A stretch of 64,000 nt of DNA from Hymenobacter jejuensis (GCF_006337165.1 NZ_CP040896.1:2790001-2854000); one strand, 5' to 3'. Positions 27,611 through 36,819 are shown, counted from the stretch's first letter. Program-made: numbers and translations. Notes: generated from the letters alone by a model not told the origin.

Positions 27611-27618
27611 TACATTTG
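27611..27618 (+). promoter_or_regulatory. -7 box candidate for the sigma factor operon
   Basis: TACATTTG, a full TAnnTTTG match, 51 bp before the sigma factor ATG. The -33 side lacks a clear TTG at 19 nt. Confidence 0.45.
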
Positions 27619-27669
27619 TTTAAAGGCTGCGCATTTTTTTTAATCTTCAGCCGAAATATTTAAGCGTCC

Positions 27670-28314
27670 ATGAGCGACTCTCCCGAACGAGTTCCGAAGT
27701 TGAGCAAAGAAGAGAAAGACCGGCGGTTCCAAGCCGAACTGATGCCTGTACTGGACTCTTTGTACAACTTTGCCTATCGCCTGACCCTTGACGAGGACGA
27801 TGCCAACGACCTCGTGCAGGAGACCTATTTGAAAGCCTATCGGTTCTTTGAGTACTTCGAACCGGGAACCAACGCGAAAGCGTGGCTGTTCCGCATCCTG
27901 AAAAACTCGTTCATTAACGACTTCCGAAAGAAGAGTAAACAACCCGCCAAGGTCGACTACAGCGAAATTGAAGGGTACTACAATTCGGAGGACGTTGAGT
28001 CTGACGCCGACGCGGGTGGCACCTCGTCGGACATGCGGCAGCAATCGGTGCGCGACCTCATCGGCGACGAGGTGGCCAGCGCGCTCAATTCGCTGCCAGT
28101 GGATTTTCGCACGGTCATTATCCTCTGCGACCTAGAAGGGTTCACCTATGAGGAAATGGCAAAAGTGCTGGACATCCCTATCGGAACGGTGCGATCACGT
28201 TTGCACCGGGCTCGCAATTTCCTGAAGGAAAAATTAGACAAGTACGCTAAATCGATGGGCTACGGCGGCGATACCGACGACGAAGACCCATCAGACGACG
28301 ATAACGACCAATAA
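27670..28314 (+). CDS. ECF-type RNA polymerase sigma factor
   Basis: A 214-residue sigma-70-family regulator. Region 2 is visible (LDSLYNFAYRLTLDEDDAND, LVQETYLKAYRFF, NAKAWLFRILKNSFIND) and region 4 is a helix-turn-helix (LEGFTYEEMAKVLDIPIGTV, RSRLHRARNFLKEKL). A linker of about 45 acidic residues and an acidic tail (DTDDEDPSDDD) are longer than usual. Its partner gene 28 bp downstream encodes a small zinc-type anti-sigma. The pair sits in front of gmk and nadD and may be cotranscribed with them. Signal unknown. Confidence 0.92.
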   Translation: MSDSPERVPKLSKEEKDRRFQAELMPVLDSLYNFAYRLTLDEDDANDLVQETYLKAYRFFEYFEPGTNAKAWLFRILKNSFINDFRKKSKQPAKVDYSEIEGYYNSEDVESDADAGGTSSDMRQQSVRDLIGDEVASALNSLPVDFRTVIILCDLEGFTYEEMAKVLDIPIGTVRSRLHRARNFLKEKLDKYAKSMGYGGDTDDEDPSDDDNDQ

Positions 28315-28342
28315 ATAACCTCTTACCAACTCGGGCACTGTT

Positions 28343-28627
28343 ATGAAACCTACATCTACTACAACCAACCAGCAGGCGGTCGATACAAACGGCCCCGACT
28401 GTGAACGCGTGAATACAATTCTCGATCAAATTATCGTAGGTCAGGACCCAACCTTGGAAGACGAGGAATACTTCGTCAACCATGCCGAGGACTGCTCGCC
28501 TTGCTTCGATAGCCTTGATAAGCAGCGGGTTTTCGTTGATTTCATCAATCAACGGATCGGGCGCAAAGGCGCTCCAGAATCGCTGTCTCAAAATATCCTT
28601 GCACGAGTTCAGACAGAAATGGCCTAA
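28343..28627 (+). CDS. Small zinc-type anti-sigma factor
   Basis: A 94-residue soluble protein. Cys20, His47, Cys51 and Cys54 form C-x26-H-x3-C-x2-C, the ZAS zinc-binding pattern of anti-sigma factors, and the short helical layout fits. No transmembrane segment is present, so the sensor is probably cytoplasmic. Position directly after an ECF sigma gene supports the role. It stops nine bases before gmk. Confidence 0.8.
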   Translation: MKPTSTTTNQQAVDTNGPDCERVNTILDQIIVGQDPTLEDEEYFVNHAEDCSPCFDSLDKQRVFVDFINQRIGRKGAPESLSQNILARVQTEMA

Positions 28628-28636
28628 TTTTACCCC

Positions 28637-29221
28637 ATGCAGGGTAAAATTATCGTTTTTTCGGCTCCTTCCGGCGCCGGTAAGACTACTATAGTCCACC
28701 GGCTGCTGGAAAGGATTCCAGAGCTAAGTTTTTCAATTTCAGCTTGTACGCGCGACAAGCGCGGCCGCACGGAAGCCAACGGCAAAGACTACTACTTCAT
28801 TTCCATCGAAGAATTTCAGGAGAAAATTCGCCACGATGAGTTCGTGGAATGGGAAGAGGTGTACGCTGGCAACTTCTATGGTACTCTAAAATCTGAGATT
28901 GAGCGCATCTGGGAAAGCGGAAAACACGCCATTTTGGATGTTGATGTGAAGGGCGGTCTGAGCATTAAGGAGTTTTACAAGGACCGGGCTTTAGCCGTTT
29001 TTGTAAAACCACCTTCCTTGGAAGTGCTTGAAAGCCGCCTGCGTGCCCGCGCCACCGACTCCGACGCCAGCATCTCCGGGCGCCTGTACAAGGCCAAGTT
29101 CGAGCTGACATTCGAAGATCGGTTCGACACCATCCTTGTCAACGACGATCTGGACCACGCCACCGCGCAGGCTGAAAAGCTGGTGCGCGACTTTATTACC
29201 GGCGAATCGGCGATTCTGTGA
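28637..29221 (+). CDS. gmk: Guanylate kinase
   Basis: A 194-residue enzyme that phosphorylates GMP to GDP with ATP. The P-loop is SAPSGAGKTT (9-18); GMP-binding residues lie in ISACTRDKRGRTEANGKDYY and EEVYAGNFYGT, and the DVDVKGG segment is intact. Length is normal. Its stop overlaps the nadD start by four bases (GTGA), so the two are coupled. Confidence 0.97.
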   Translation: MQGKIIVFSAPSGAGKTTIVHRLLERIPELSFSISACTRDKRGRTEANGKDYYFISIEEFQEKIRHDEFVEWEEVYAGNFYGTLKSEIERIWESGKHAILDVDVKGGLSIKEFYKDRALAVFVKPPSLEVLESRLRARATDSDASISGRLYKAKFELTFEDRFDTILVNDDLDHATAQAEKLVRDFITGESAIL

Positions 29222-29805
29222 GTGCTGGTCTGAAAGTGGGGCTGTTGTTCGGCTCATTCAATCCTATTCATACCGGCCATCTCATACTGGCCAATTTTAT
29301 GGCCACGCACACCGATTTGGATGCGGTATGGCTGGTTGTTTCCCCGCAAAGTCCGTTTAAGATCGGGCAGGAGATGTTACCCGAGGAAGAGCGTCTGGCA
29401 CTGGTGCAGTTGGCCATTCGTGGCAATAACAGGCTAGAAGCTCTGGACATCGAGTTCCGAATGCCCAAACCAAGCTACACCATCGATACGCTTGACGCGT
29501 TGCGCCGCCGTTATTCCGAACATCAGTTTGTATTGTTGATGGGTGAGGACAACCTGCCTGGCCTAACGCGTTGGAAAGAAGCCGAACGTATTTTGGCCGA
29601 TTATGCAGTATATGTATACCCGCGGCCAGGTGTGGACATTACCACCGTCGAAACCCGGGCTAACACATGGGTGGTCGATGCCCCGCTGCTTGATATTTCT
29701 GCCACTTTCATTCGGGAATGTGTGCAAAAAGGTAAATCTATCCGCTATTTAGTGCCCGACGCAGTAGAGGCGCGTATTCTAAGCCAAGGTTATTGGCGTA
29801 CATAA
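29218..29805 (+). CDS. nadD: Nicotinate-nucleotide adenylyltransferase
   Basis: A 195-residue enzyme that adenylates nicotinate mononucleotide to deamido-NAD. The nucleotidyltransferase motif GSFNPIHTGH (12-21, with the HxGH signature) and the C-terminal ISATFIRECVQKGKSIRYLV (ISSTxxR type) are both present. It begins at GTG, overlapping the gmk stop. It ends seven bases before a 24-bp-arm terminator, convergent with frr. Confidence 0.95.
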   Translation: MSAGLKVGLLFGSFNPIHTGHLILANFMATHTDLDAVWLVVSPQSPFKIGQEMLPEEERLALVQLAIRGNNRLEALDIEFRMPKPSYTIDTLDALRRRYSEHQFVLLMGEDNLPGLTRWKEAERILADYAVYVYPRPGVDITTVETRANTWVVDAPLLDISATFIRECVQKGKSIRYLVPDAVEARILSQGYWRT

Positions 29806-29811
29806 CATCGT

Positions 29812-29862
29812 TACAAATCAAAAGCCCTTCCAAGTTAAACTTGGAAGGGCTTTTGATTTGTA
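29812..29862. terminator. Bidirectional terminator, 24-bp perfect arms
   Basis: 29812-29835 and 29839-29862 are exact reverse complements around a TAA loop. The core AAAAGCCCTTCC is shared with other terminators of the window. It separates nadD and frr. Confidence 0.92.
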
Positions 29863-29870
29863 TATAAACT

Positions 29871-29883
29871 ATTGATTATCAAT
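29871..29883. repeat. ATTGATTATCAAT palindrome, copy 4
   Basis: Thirteen-base palindrome with one central base; its last base belongs to the frr stop codon. It sits nine bases from the terminator arm, a separate element. Confidence 0.6.
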
Positions 29884-30446
29884 CAGATAGTCATGATTTC
29901 GCTTTCTTTCTTGCTCATCAGATCGTCGATCTTGCTGATGTAGCTGTCCGTAGCTTTTTGCACCTTGGCTTCGGCGTCTTTTACGGCGTCTTCGGCGGCA
30001 CCTTCTTTCAGAAGCTTGCGCAACGCATCGTTGACGTCTTTGCGAATGCCACGGATGCGGACTTTACCGCTTTCCGACTCGTTTTTGACTTGCTTTACTA
30101 GATCGCGCCGGCGCTCCTCGGTCATGGGCGGAATATTCAGGCGTACACCTTCAGCGTCGGACTGTGGGTTTAGGCCCAAGTCACTGTTCTTGATGGCTTT
30201 AACTACTTCCGCAATGATGTTCTTCTCCCAAGGCTTGATGAACAGCGTGCGGGCGTCGGGAGTCGAAACGTTCGCTACTTGGCTGATAGGAGTAGGAGTG
30301 CCATAATAGTCTACCCGAAGGGAGTCGAGCATCGCCGGGGAAGCTTTGCCTGCCCGGATGCGGCTCAGTTCTAAGCTAGTGTGTTGCAGGGATTTACCCA
30401 TCGACTCTTCGGCTTCGCTCAGGTAAAACTGGATTTCTTCGTCCAT
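29883..30446 (-). CDS. frr: Ribosome recycling factor
   Basis: A 187-residue protein that, with EF-G, splits the post-termination ribosome. Hallmarks are LSRIRAGKASPAMLDSLRVDYYGTP near the start (domain I/II hinge), LNIPPMTEERRRDLVKQVK, and the helical C-terminal half. Length is standard. It lies 93 bp downstream of pyrH on the same strand, the conserved pyrH-frr order. Confidence 0.97.
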   Translation of the reverse strand: MDEEIQFYLSEAEESMGKSLQHTSLELSRIRAGKASPAMLDSLRVDYYGTPTPISQVANVSTPDARTLFIKPWEKNIIAEVVKAIKNSDLGLNPQSDAEGVRLNIPPMTEERRRDLVKQVKNESESGKVRIRGIRKDVNDALRKLLKEGAAEDAVKDAEAKVQKATDSYISKIDDLMSKKESEIMTI

Positions 30447-30539
30447 TTTTGAAAGGTTGAATTATAAAAGCAAATGTTGACAGGAGTGTATCAGTATGGT
30501 AATCAGGGTATTGATATTAACTGACTTGTAGCCAAGAGG

Positions 30540-31325
30540 TTAGGCTTGCTCTGGTGCAGGCGTTACGGCTGGGGTTAAGCCGCCGTGTTTAGGGTCGAGC
30601 GAGTGCGAGGCAGTGCCATTCATGGTAACCAGAGTACCTACCGTTTCGCCATCGATCAGGCGCTGTAGGTTGCCCGTCTTATTCATGTCGAACACAATAA
30701 TGGGCAAATTATTCTCTTTGCACAGCGTAAATGCCGTCATATCCATCACGTTGAGGTTTTTCTCCATCACCTCATCGAATGTGATCTGTGGGTAACGCAC
30801 TGCCGAAGGATCCTTCTCCGGATCGGCGGTATAAATGCCATCGACCCGAGTGCCCTTCAGCACTACATCAGCTTCAATCTCAATAGCCCGCAGCGAGGCC
30901 GCCGAGTCGGTAGTGAAGTAAGGCGACCCGATCCCGGCGCCGAAAATCACCACACGGCCCTTTTCCAAGTGCCGCAGCGCGCGCCGCCGAATGTAAGGTT
31001 CGCAGACGCGCTGAATGGTAACGCCCGAAAGCAGCCGCGTCTGAACGCCTAGCTTTTCAAGAGCGCTTTGTAAGGCCATCGAGTTGATAACGGTGGCCAG
31101 CATACCCATATAATCGCCTTGCACCCGGTCAAGGCCAAAGGCTTCTGCTTGTACGCCACGGAATATGTTGCCGCCGCCGATCACAACGGCGATCTGTGTG
31201 CCAGTAGCCGCTACGGCCTTGATTTCTTCGGCATATTGCATGAGCCGAACGGCATCGATGCCGTATTGCTGTTGGCCCATTAAGGCTTCGCCACTCAGTT
31301 TCAGCAGGATTCGGGTGTACTTCAA
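30540..31325 (-). CDS. pyrH: UMP kinase
   Basis: A 261-residue amino-acid-kinase-fold enzyme converting UMP to UDP. Family motifs are [52 protein letters not shown] and [19 protein letters not shown]. The last 23 residues or so ([20 protein letters not shown]) extend past the usual C-terminus and are Pro/Ala-rich. Cotranscription with frr is likely. Confidence 0.97.
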   Translation of the reverse strand: MKYTRILLKLSGEALMGQQQYGIDAVRLMQYAEEIKAVAATGTQIAVVIGGGNIFRGVQAEAFGLDRVQGDYMGMLATVINSMALQSALEKLGVQTRLLSGVTIQRVCEPYIRRRALRHLEKGRVVIFGAGIGSPYFTTDSAASLRAIEIEADVVLKGTRVDGIYTADPEKDPSAVRYPQITFDEVMEKNLNVMDMTAFTLCKENNLPIIVFDMNKTGNLQRLIDGETVGTLVTMNGTASHSLDPKHGGLTPAVTPAPEQA

Positions 31326-31418
31326 AACAAAGTTGGTTTAGGCGTGAAACACTTACGAAACAGACTTATTTGTAAGTGATTGATTATTAAATACTTATAA
31401 AGTATCTCAGGTGAAAAG

Positions 31419-31922
31419 CTAGCTGAACTGCACCAGCACTTGGCCTTTGTTGACGTTGTCGCGGAGCCCGACCTTAATAGCTGCTACTACGCCGTCGCTG
31501 GGAGCCTTCAAAATATTCTCCATTTTCATTGCCTCCAGCACTAGCAACGGATCACCCTTCTGTACCTCTTGTCCGGCTTGTACGCGAATATCTACGATCA
31601 GGCCCGGCATTGGGGCTTTCAACTCATTGACTTTATGCGCCGTTGCGTTGCTCATGCCTAGTTTGTCCAGCAGCAAGTCGAAGCGATCTTTCGCCTCAAT
31701 TTCCACCACGCGGCCATTGAGTTTTAGCGATAGGGTTTTCGCTGCGTAGTCGGCACTGATTAGCTCAGCAGAATACGACCGCCCCTCATAAAGAATGTGG
31801 TAATGCCCATCGGCCACGGCAACTATATCCCAAGCAAAAGGTTGTCCATTAACGGTAATTGGGGCCTTGGCATTGTATTCTACTTCCCACGTTTGATCGG
31901 GGCCGGTGCGAACTTGTAGCAT
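31419..31922 (-). CDS. Biotin carboxyl carrier protein (acyl-CoA carboxylase subunit)
   Basis: A 167-residue biotinyl carrier. The biotin-attachment motif is EAMKMEN with Lys133, inside a complete C-terminal biotinyl domain (about 95-167, LKAPMPGLIVDIRVQAGQEV). The N-terminal half (about 20-80) resembles the BCCP-type domain of acetyl- or propionyl-CoA carboxylases. It would carry carboxyl groups between biotin carboxylase and carboxyltransferase subunits, which are not in this window. Upstream of pyrH with a 93-bp gap; divergent from the aminopeptidase gene. Confidence 0.87.
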   Translation of the reverse strand: MLQVRTGPDQTWEVEYNAKAPITVNGQPFAWDIVAVADGHYHILYEGRSYSAELISADYAAKTLSLKLNGRVVEIEAKDRFDLLLDKLGMSNATAHKVNELKAPMPGLIVDIRVQAGQEVQKGDPLLVLEAMKMENILKAPSDGVVAAIKVGLRDNVNKGQVLVQFS

Positions 31923-32021
31923 GTAAAAGGAAGGCGGGGTAGGGCGGAAAAGGGCTTAAAGATAGCCCAAATCTGAAATAATTTCGGAACTTGAGGCCAC
32001 TTTCCCTTATTGTTCTCTCGC

Positions 32022-34604
32022 ATGAAATATTCGGTCCTCGGCATTCTTAGCCTGGTCCTTACGTGTCATTTAGCGGCTCCCGCCCAAGCCGTTAAGTCCG
32101 GAAAAAAAACACCGGATAAGCCCGCCCATAAGAAAACGCTTACTGCCACTCTTCCGGTTTCTGAGCCTGCCAGTGCGGCCGTCATAGTGCCTTCGTGGCT
32201 GCCACCCACTGCGCCAACACAGCCAAGCGCAACCATTGTAACTGATTTGCTGGATACCAAGCTCGACGTTCGTTTCGACTGGGCTAAGCAGTGGCTTTTC
32301 GGGACGGCTACTATCACGGCTCGCCCGCATTTCTACCCACAGAATCAGTTGGTGCTGGATGCCCGGGGCTTTGACGTGAAAAGCGTTCGCGTCCTGACCG
32401 GCAACAAAGAGAAAAACCTGACCTATACTTACGACAAGCGCAAGCTGTCCATTACACTCGATCGGCAGTACACCCGCACTGAGCCGTACCAATTGCGCAT
32501 CACCTACATAGCTAAGCCGAACGAGCTTCAGACGGGCGGAAGCGCGGCCATCACTTCTGATAAGGGTCTGTATTTCATCAATCCGCTGGGAACGGATAAG
32601 AAAAAACCGAAGCAACTCTGGACGCAAGGCGAGACTGAAGCTAACTCCGCTTGGTTTCCGACTATTGACAAGCCCAATCAGCGCATGACGCAGGAGATTG
32701 CCATGACGGTCGATGCGCAATTCAAAACGCTGTCAAACGGCTTGCTGATCTCATCTAAAAAGAACTCCGACGGTACGCGTACCGATATCTGGAAACAAAC
32801 GCTGCCGGCCGCACCCTACCTGACCATGATGGCAGTAGGAGATTTTGCCGTGATCAGCGACACGTGGCGTGGCAAACCCGTGGAGTATTATGTGTCACCC
32901 AAGTTTCAAAGTACCGCCAAAGAGGTTTTTGGTCGTACGCCGGAAATGATGGAATTTTTCTCCAAGAAACTGGGGGTTGATTTCCTATGGGAGAAATATG
33001 CTCAAGTGGCTGTCTACGATTTCGTGTCAGGTGCCATGGAGAACACAACGGCGGTTACGATCAGGCAGGAGGAAACTCAGCTGGATCGGCGCCAGCTCTT
33101 GGACCGGAACGCCGATGATGTGATTGCGCACGAGCTGTTTCACCATTGGTTCGGCGATTATGTAACCAGCGAATCGTGGTCGAACCTGCCTCTTAACGAA
33201 GCTTTCGCCGACTATTCCGAATACTTATGGGCGGAGCACAAGTACGGCCCAGATGCTGCGGCTTTCATTCAGCAGCAAAAGCTAGGGCAATATCTCGATG
33301 AGGCACAAAGCAAGCGGGAGCCGCTTGTCCGCTACCAGTACACCGACCGTGAGGACATGTTCGACGCGCATTCCTACCAGAAAGGTGGCCGCGTCCTGCA
33401 CATGTTGCGCAAATACGTCGGCGACGAGGCATTCTTCACGGCCCTGAATCGTTACCTAACCCAAAACAAATTTTCGGCTGGAGAAATTGCCGAACTCCGC
33501 ATGGCCTTTGAAGATGTCACGGGGGAGGATCTGATGTGGTTCTTCGATCAGTGGTTTCTGAAACGAGGGCATCCTGAGTTGCGCATCACGCATTCGTATA
33601 CCAACGGCCAAGTAGCCTTGCGAGTGAAGCAAGTACAAGATTCTATCTTTTCGCCGATCTACCGTTTGCCAATTACGGTTACCACCTGGGTTAACAATCA
33701 GCCCACCGAGCACCGAATACTGGTCACGAAAGCAGACCAGACTTTTTCTATTGTTGCAACTCAACGGCCCAACTTGGTGAAGTTTGATGCAGAGGCGCAA
33801 TTGTTAGCCGATGTTGAAGAAGAACGTACTCAAGAGGAACTACTTTATCAATATTACCATGCCCGTAACTGCCTGCAGAAGTATGAGGCTATTAATCTGT
33901 TACACAACAAGATAGCGGATTTGGCTGTCAGCAGTATGATGCGTAATGCGCTGGCGGACGAGTTCTGGGGAGTACGCCAAGCTGCCCTTCAGTCTCTGCG
34001 CAGGTACAAAGGCCCGGAAGGTAATGCCGTTCGGAAAGACATCCAGCGCTTGGCTGTTGAAGACAAAAAGAGCCAAGTCCGGGCCACTGCTTTAACTACT
34101 CTCTCTTCGTTTCAAAACGAAGACTTTGGCAGTGCATACACAGCAGCCTTAAGCGACAGCTCTTATTTAGTTCTCGGCTCAGCTATCGATGCACTTGCAA
34201 AAGCGCCAACGGTCGCTTCAAGAGAGCGGATAAGTGCGTTACAAACGACTAATAATCCCACCCTTTTAGTAGCACTATCAAACTACTACAGCCTGAATGG
34301 TACTGCGGATCAATATGATTGGTTTATCCGGCGTGTGAATGACGTAAGTGAGGATGATCTATACACGTACCTGCAAAACTTTGGCACCTTGATGCTACGA
34401 ATGCCTCCTATCGAGCGCGAGAAAGGAATTCAGCGGCTCGAAATCCTAGCCCGTACCCATCCGCGTTACGAGGCACGGCTTGGTGCTTACAAAGGTCTTA
34501 GCTTGCTAACCGCAAGCACTCCAACTCTAAAAGCCACTTTGCAAGACATCAAAGCGAAGGAAAAAGACCAACGGTTGACTTCAATCTATAGCCTTCTACA
34601 ATAA
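32022..34604 (+). CDS. Secreted M1-family zinc aminopeptidase
   Basis: An 860-residue peptidase. The ATG at 32022 gives a signal peptide (VLGILSLVLTCHLAAPAQA); a TTG twelve bases earlier is less likely. The substrate motif GAMEN is at 337-341 and the zinc site HELFH at 370-374 with the later NEAFADYSEYL supplying the third ligand. Residues beyond about 590 form an alpha-helical, HEAT-like region ending in YSLLQ. It would trim N-terminal residues of peptides in the periplasm. It is the last gene before the tRNA/translation block; 34605-34737 holds no gene. Confidence 0.94.
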   Translation: MKYSVLGILSLVLTCHLAAPAQAVKSGKKTPDKPAHKKTLTATLPVSEPASAAVIVPSWLPPTAPTQPSATIVTDLLDTKLDVRFDWAKQWLFGTATITARPHFYPQNQLVLDARGFDVKSVRVLTGNKEKNLTYTYDKRKLSITLDRQYTRTEPYQLRITYIAKPNELQTGGSAAITSDKGLYFINPLGTDKKKPKQLWTQGETEANSAWFPTIDKPNQRMTQEIAMTVDAQFKTLSNGLLISSKKNSDGTRTDIWKQTLPAAPYLTMMAVGDFAVISDTWRGKPVEYYVSPKFQSTAKEVFGRTPEMMEFFSKKLGVDFLWEKYAQVAVYDFVSGAMENTTAVTIRQEETQLDRRQLLDRNADDVIAHELFHHWFGDYVTSESWSNLPLNEAFADYSEYLWAEHKYGPDAAAFIQQQKLGQYLDEAQSKREPLVRYQYTDREDMFDAHSYQKGGRVLHMLRKYVGDEAFFTALNRYLTQNKFSAGEIAELRMAFEDVTGEDLMWFFDQWFLKRGHPELRITHSYTNGQVALRVKQVQDSIFSPIYRLPITVTTWVNNQPTEHRILVTKADQTFSIVATQRPNLVKFDAEAQLLADVEEERTQEELLYQYYHARNCLQKYEAINLLHNKIADLAVSSMMRNALADEFWGVRQAALQSLRRYKGPEGNAVRKDIQRLAVEDKKSQVRATALTTLSSFQNEDFGSAYTAALSDSSYLVLGSAIDALAKAPTVASRERISALQTTNNPTLLVALSNYYSLNGTADQYDWFIRRVNDVSEDDLYTYLQNFGTLMLRMPPIEREKGIQRLEILARTHPRYEARLGAYKGLSLLTASTPTLKATLQDIKAKEKDQRLTSIYSLLQ

Positions 34605-34737
34605 GTAGGCTCTTAAATGTCTTTTTTATAAATGAATACTTAGTAGGGTTTAATAGCAAAGCTGCTGATTAAGAGGCTTTAACCTGTTGTGAGGCTGTGA
34701 AGAGCCAAAAAATGTTAGAACCTTTTTGATTGTGAGC

Positions 34738-34767
34738 TTGACTTGCATTAGAAACCCCTTAATTTTG
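34738..34767 (+). promoter_or_regulatory. Promoter of the tRNA-Tyr/Gly/Thr-tuf unit
   Basis: TTG (34738-34740), a 19-nt spacer and TAATTTTG (34760-34767) match the Bacteroidota -33/-7 consensus. The predicted start is about 75 bp ahead of tRNA-Tyr. Confidence 0.8.
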
Positions 34768-34848
34768 CAACTCCTTTCGCCACCCACCCACTTATTTGGG
34801 GACAGTGATTAAAGGAAATTCTTTTGGCAAACGGCCAAAAAACAAAGC

Positions 34849-34931
34849 GGGGGGGTTCCAGAGCGGCCAAATGGGACAGACTGTAACTCTGTTAGCGTAA
34901 GCTTTCGAAGGTTCGAATCCTTCTCCCCCCA
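34849..34931 (+). tRNA. tRNA-Tyr (anticodon GTA)
   Basis: An 83-nt type II tRNA with a long variable arm. Acceptor GGGGGGG pairs with TCCCCCC (one G-U), anticodon stem ACAGA/TCTGT closes loop CTGTAAC (GTA), and the T-arm is GAAGG-TTCGAAT-CCTTC. Discriminator A. It is the first of three tRNAs ahead of tuf. Confidence 0.96.
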
Positions 34932-34936
34932 CAAGC

Positions 34937-34987
34937 ATTCCTAATTTAGCAACCCATTGATTATCAATGGGTTGCTAAATTAGGAAT
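34937..34987. repeat. 51-bp perfect palindrome between tRNA-Tyr and tRNA-Gly
   Basis: 34937-34961 and 34963-34987 are exact reverse complements (25 bp) with a single central T; the core is ATTGATTATCAAT (34956-34968). There is no T-run, and it lies inside a presumed tRNA operon, so it may be a processing hairpin or a protein-binding palindrome rather than a stop. Confidence 0.8.
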
Positions 34988-34991
34988 AAAT

Positions 34992-35064
34992 GCGGGAGTA
35001 GCTCAGTTGGTAGAGCGACAGCCTTCCAAGCTGTAGGTCGCGAGTTCGAACCTCGTCTCCCGCT
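34992..35064 (+). tRNA. tRNA-Gly (anticodon TCC)
   Basis: A 73-nt cloverleaf: acceptor GCGGGAG/CTCCCGC, D-arm GCTCAGTTGGTAGAGC, anticodon loop CTTCCAA (TCC, reading GGA and GGG), T-arm GCGAG-TTCGAAC-CTCGT. Discriminator U. It starts five bases after the 51-bp palindrome. Confidence 0.96.
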
Positions 35065-35150
35065 CAATGTGAGATATTTTGCACAATGGCCACGAACTAA
35101 ACTTGTTTTAGTTGGTGTTCAGTGCTCACTTGACTTGAGACCCAAAATCA

Positions 35151-35222
<72 letters not shown>

Positions 35223-35392
35223 CTGAATTACGAGTACCGACGGGGCAGCGCGACTGCACCGTTTGGATCTGTCAGTCAGGTAAAGCGACGTGCAGTTTCC
35301 CCACTTAGCGGAGCTGCGTTTCGCTTTCTTGCAGTATAGCCGAGTCGCGTTTTTCCCCTCTTCACCACAAAATTCCTCTTAATCTCTTTACA

Positions 35393-36583
35393 ATGGCTAA
35401 AGAAAATTTTGATCGTTCCAAACCGCACGTGAACATCGGTACGATCGGGCACGTCGACCACGGCAAAACCACCCTGACCGCTGCTATCACCACGGTACTG
35501 GCGAACAAAGGTTTGGCCGCTAAGCGTGACTTCTCTTCGATCGATAATGCTCCCGAAGAAAAAGAGCGTGGTATCACCATCAATACCGCTCACGTAGAGT
35601 ATGCTACGGAAAAGCGTCACTATGCTCACGTTGACTGCCCCGGTCACGCTGACTACGTGAAAAACATGGTAACAGGTGCTGCCCAGATGGACGGTGCTAT
35701 CCTTGTTGTAGCTGCCACTGACGGCCCAATGCCACAAACGCGTGAGCATATCCTGCTAGCTCGTCAGGTAGGTGTTCCTCAGCTAGTTGTGTTCATGAAC
35801 AAAGTGGACATGGTAGACGACCCTGAGTTGCTCGAACTCGTTGAGATGGAAATCCGCGAGCTGCTCTCTTTTTATGACTTTGACGGTGACAACATTCCCG
35901 TTATCCAAGGCTCTGCTTTGGGTGGCCTAAATGGTGACGCTAAATGGGTTCCAAAGATTGAGGAGTTGATGGATGCTGTTGATAGCTACATTCCAATTCC
36001 TGCTCGTCTGACTGACCTTCCTTTCCTGATGCCTGTTGAGGACGTGTTCTCAATCACCGGTCGTGGTACAGTTGCCACTGGTCGTATTGAGCGCGGTGTA
36101 ATCAACTCGGGCGAAGCTGTTGATATCCTAGGCATGGGCGCCAAGCAAGGCCTCAAGTCGGTTGTTACCGGTGTGGAAATGTTCCGTAAGATTCTTGACC
36201 GTGGTGAAGCTGGCGACAACGTAGGTCTGCTACTCCGTGGTATTGAAAAAGACGATATCCGTCGTGGCATGGTTATCTGTAAGCCAGGTTCGGTAACTCC
36301 TCACCAGAAGTTCAAGGCTGAGGTGTATGTGTTGTCGAAAGAGGAAGGCGGCCGCCACACACCGTTCTTCAACAACTATCGTCCTCAGTTTTATCTGCGT
36401 ACCACTGACGTAACTGGTATCATCACTTTGCCAGAAGGCGTAGAAATGGTAATGCCAGGTGACAACATCACCATCCAGGTTGAACTGATTAACAAGGTAG
36501 CAATGGAAAAAGGTCTTCGTTTCGCTATTCGCGAAGGTGGCCGTACAGTAGGTGCTGGTCAGGTGACTGAAATCCTCGACTAG
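35393..36583 (+). CDS. tuf: Elongation factor Tu
   Basis: A 396-residue GTPase that delivers aminoacyl-tRNA to the ribosome. G motifs are [22 protein letters not shown] and NKVDMVDD; domains 2 and 3 are complete. The 170-bp leader (35223-35392) after tRNA-Thr holds no gene or clear promoter, so tuf is probably cotranscribed with the tRNAs. A terminator follows at 36600. Confidence 0.98.
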   Translation: MAKENFDRSKPHVNIGTIGHVDHGKTTLTAAITTVLANKGLAAKRDFSSIDNAPEEKERGITINTAHVEYATEKRHYAHVDCPGHADYVKNMVTGAAQMDGAILVVAATDGPMPQTREHILLARQVGVPQLVVFMNKVDMVDDPELLELVEMEIRELLSFYDFDGDNIPVIQGSALGGLNGDAKWVPKIEELMDAVDSYIPIPARLTDLPFLMPVEDVFSITGRGTVATGRIERGVINSGEAVDILGMGAKQGLKSVVTGVEMFRKILDRGEAGDNVGLLLRGIEKDDIRRGMVICKPGSVTPHQKFKAEVYVLSKEEGGRHTPFFNNYRPQFYLRTTDVTGIITLPEGVEMVMPGDNITIQVELINKVAMEKGLRFAIREGGRTVGAGQVTEILD

Positions 36584-36599
36584 TCTAACTATCAGAACT

Positions 36600-36638
36600 A
36601 TCCGCCTCCGAATTTTCGGGGGCGGATTTGTTTTGTTT
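36600..36638 (+). terminator. tuf terminator
   Basis: An 11-bp stem (36600-36610 with 36617-36627, one wobble) followed by TTGTTTTGTTT. Its T-tail overlaps the -33 box of the next promoter. Confidence 0.9.
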
Positions 36639-36657
36639 AGACTTTACCTTACATTTG
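36627..36657 (+). promoter_or_regulatory. Promoter of tRNA-Trp-secE-nusG
   Basis: TTTG (36627-36630), a 19-nt spacer and TACATTTG (36650-36657) match the consensus well, about 40 bp before tRNA-Trp. Confidence 0.75.
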
Positions 36658-36697
36658 CACTCCCAATTGAGGCTAAGTCTCGATGAGTGCATTTTTT

Positions 36698-36768
36698 ACG
36701 GGCGTAGTTCAAGGGTAGAATAGAGGTCTCCAAAACCTTTGATGGGAGTTCGAATCTCTCCGCCCGTG
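36698..36768 (+). tRNA. tRNA-Trp (anticodon CCA)
   Basis: A 71-nt cloverleaf: acceptor ACGGGCG/CGCCCGT, anticodon loop reading CCA within GGTCTCCAAAACC, T-arm GGGAG-TTCGAAT-CTCTC with one wobble. Discriminator G followed by genomic CA. Position directly before secE is the conserved bacterial arrangement. Confidence 0.95.
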
Positions 36769-36819
36769 CAAGAAATGACCTTTAAGGTCGCAGTAGTAAT
36801 AGCCTAAAAGGCGCCAGAC

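Noticed and set aside
34605..34737. tmRNA, SRP RNA or RNase P RNA in the gap before tRNA-Tyr
   Set aside because: None of the conserved blocks of these RNAs could be recognised; only AT-rich spacer and the promoter are seen.
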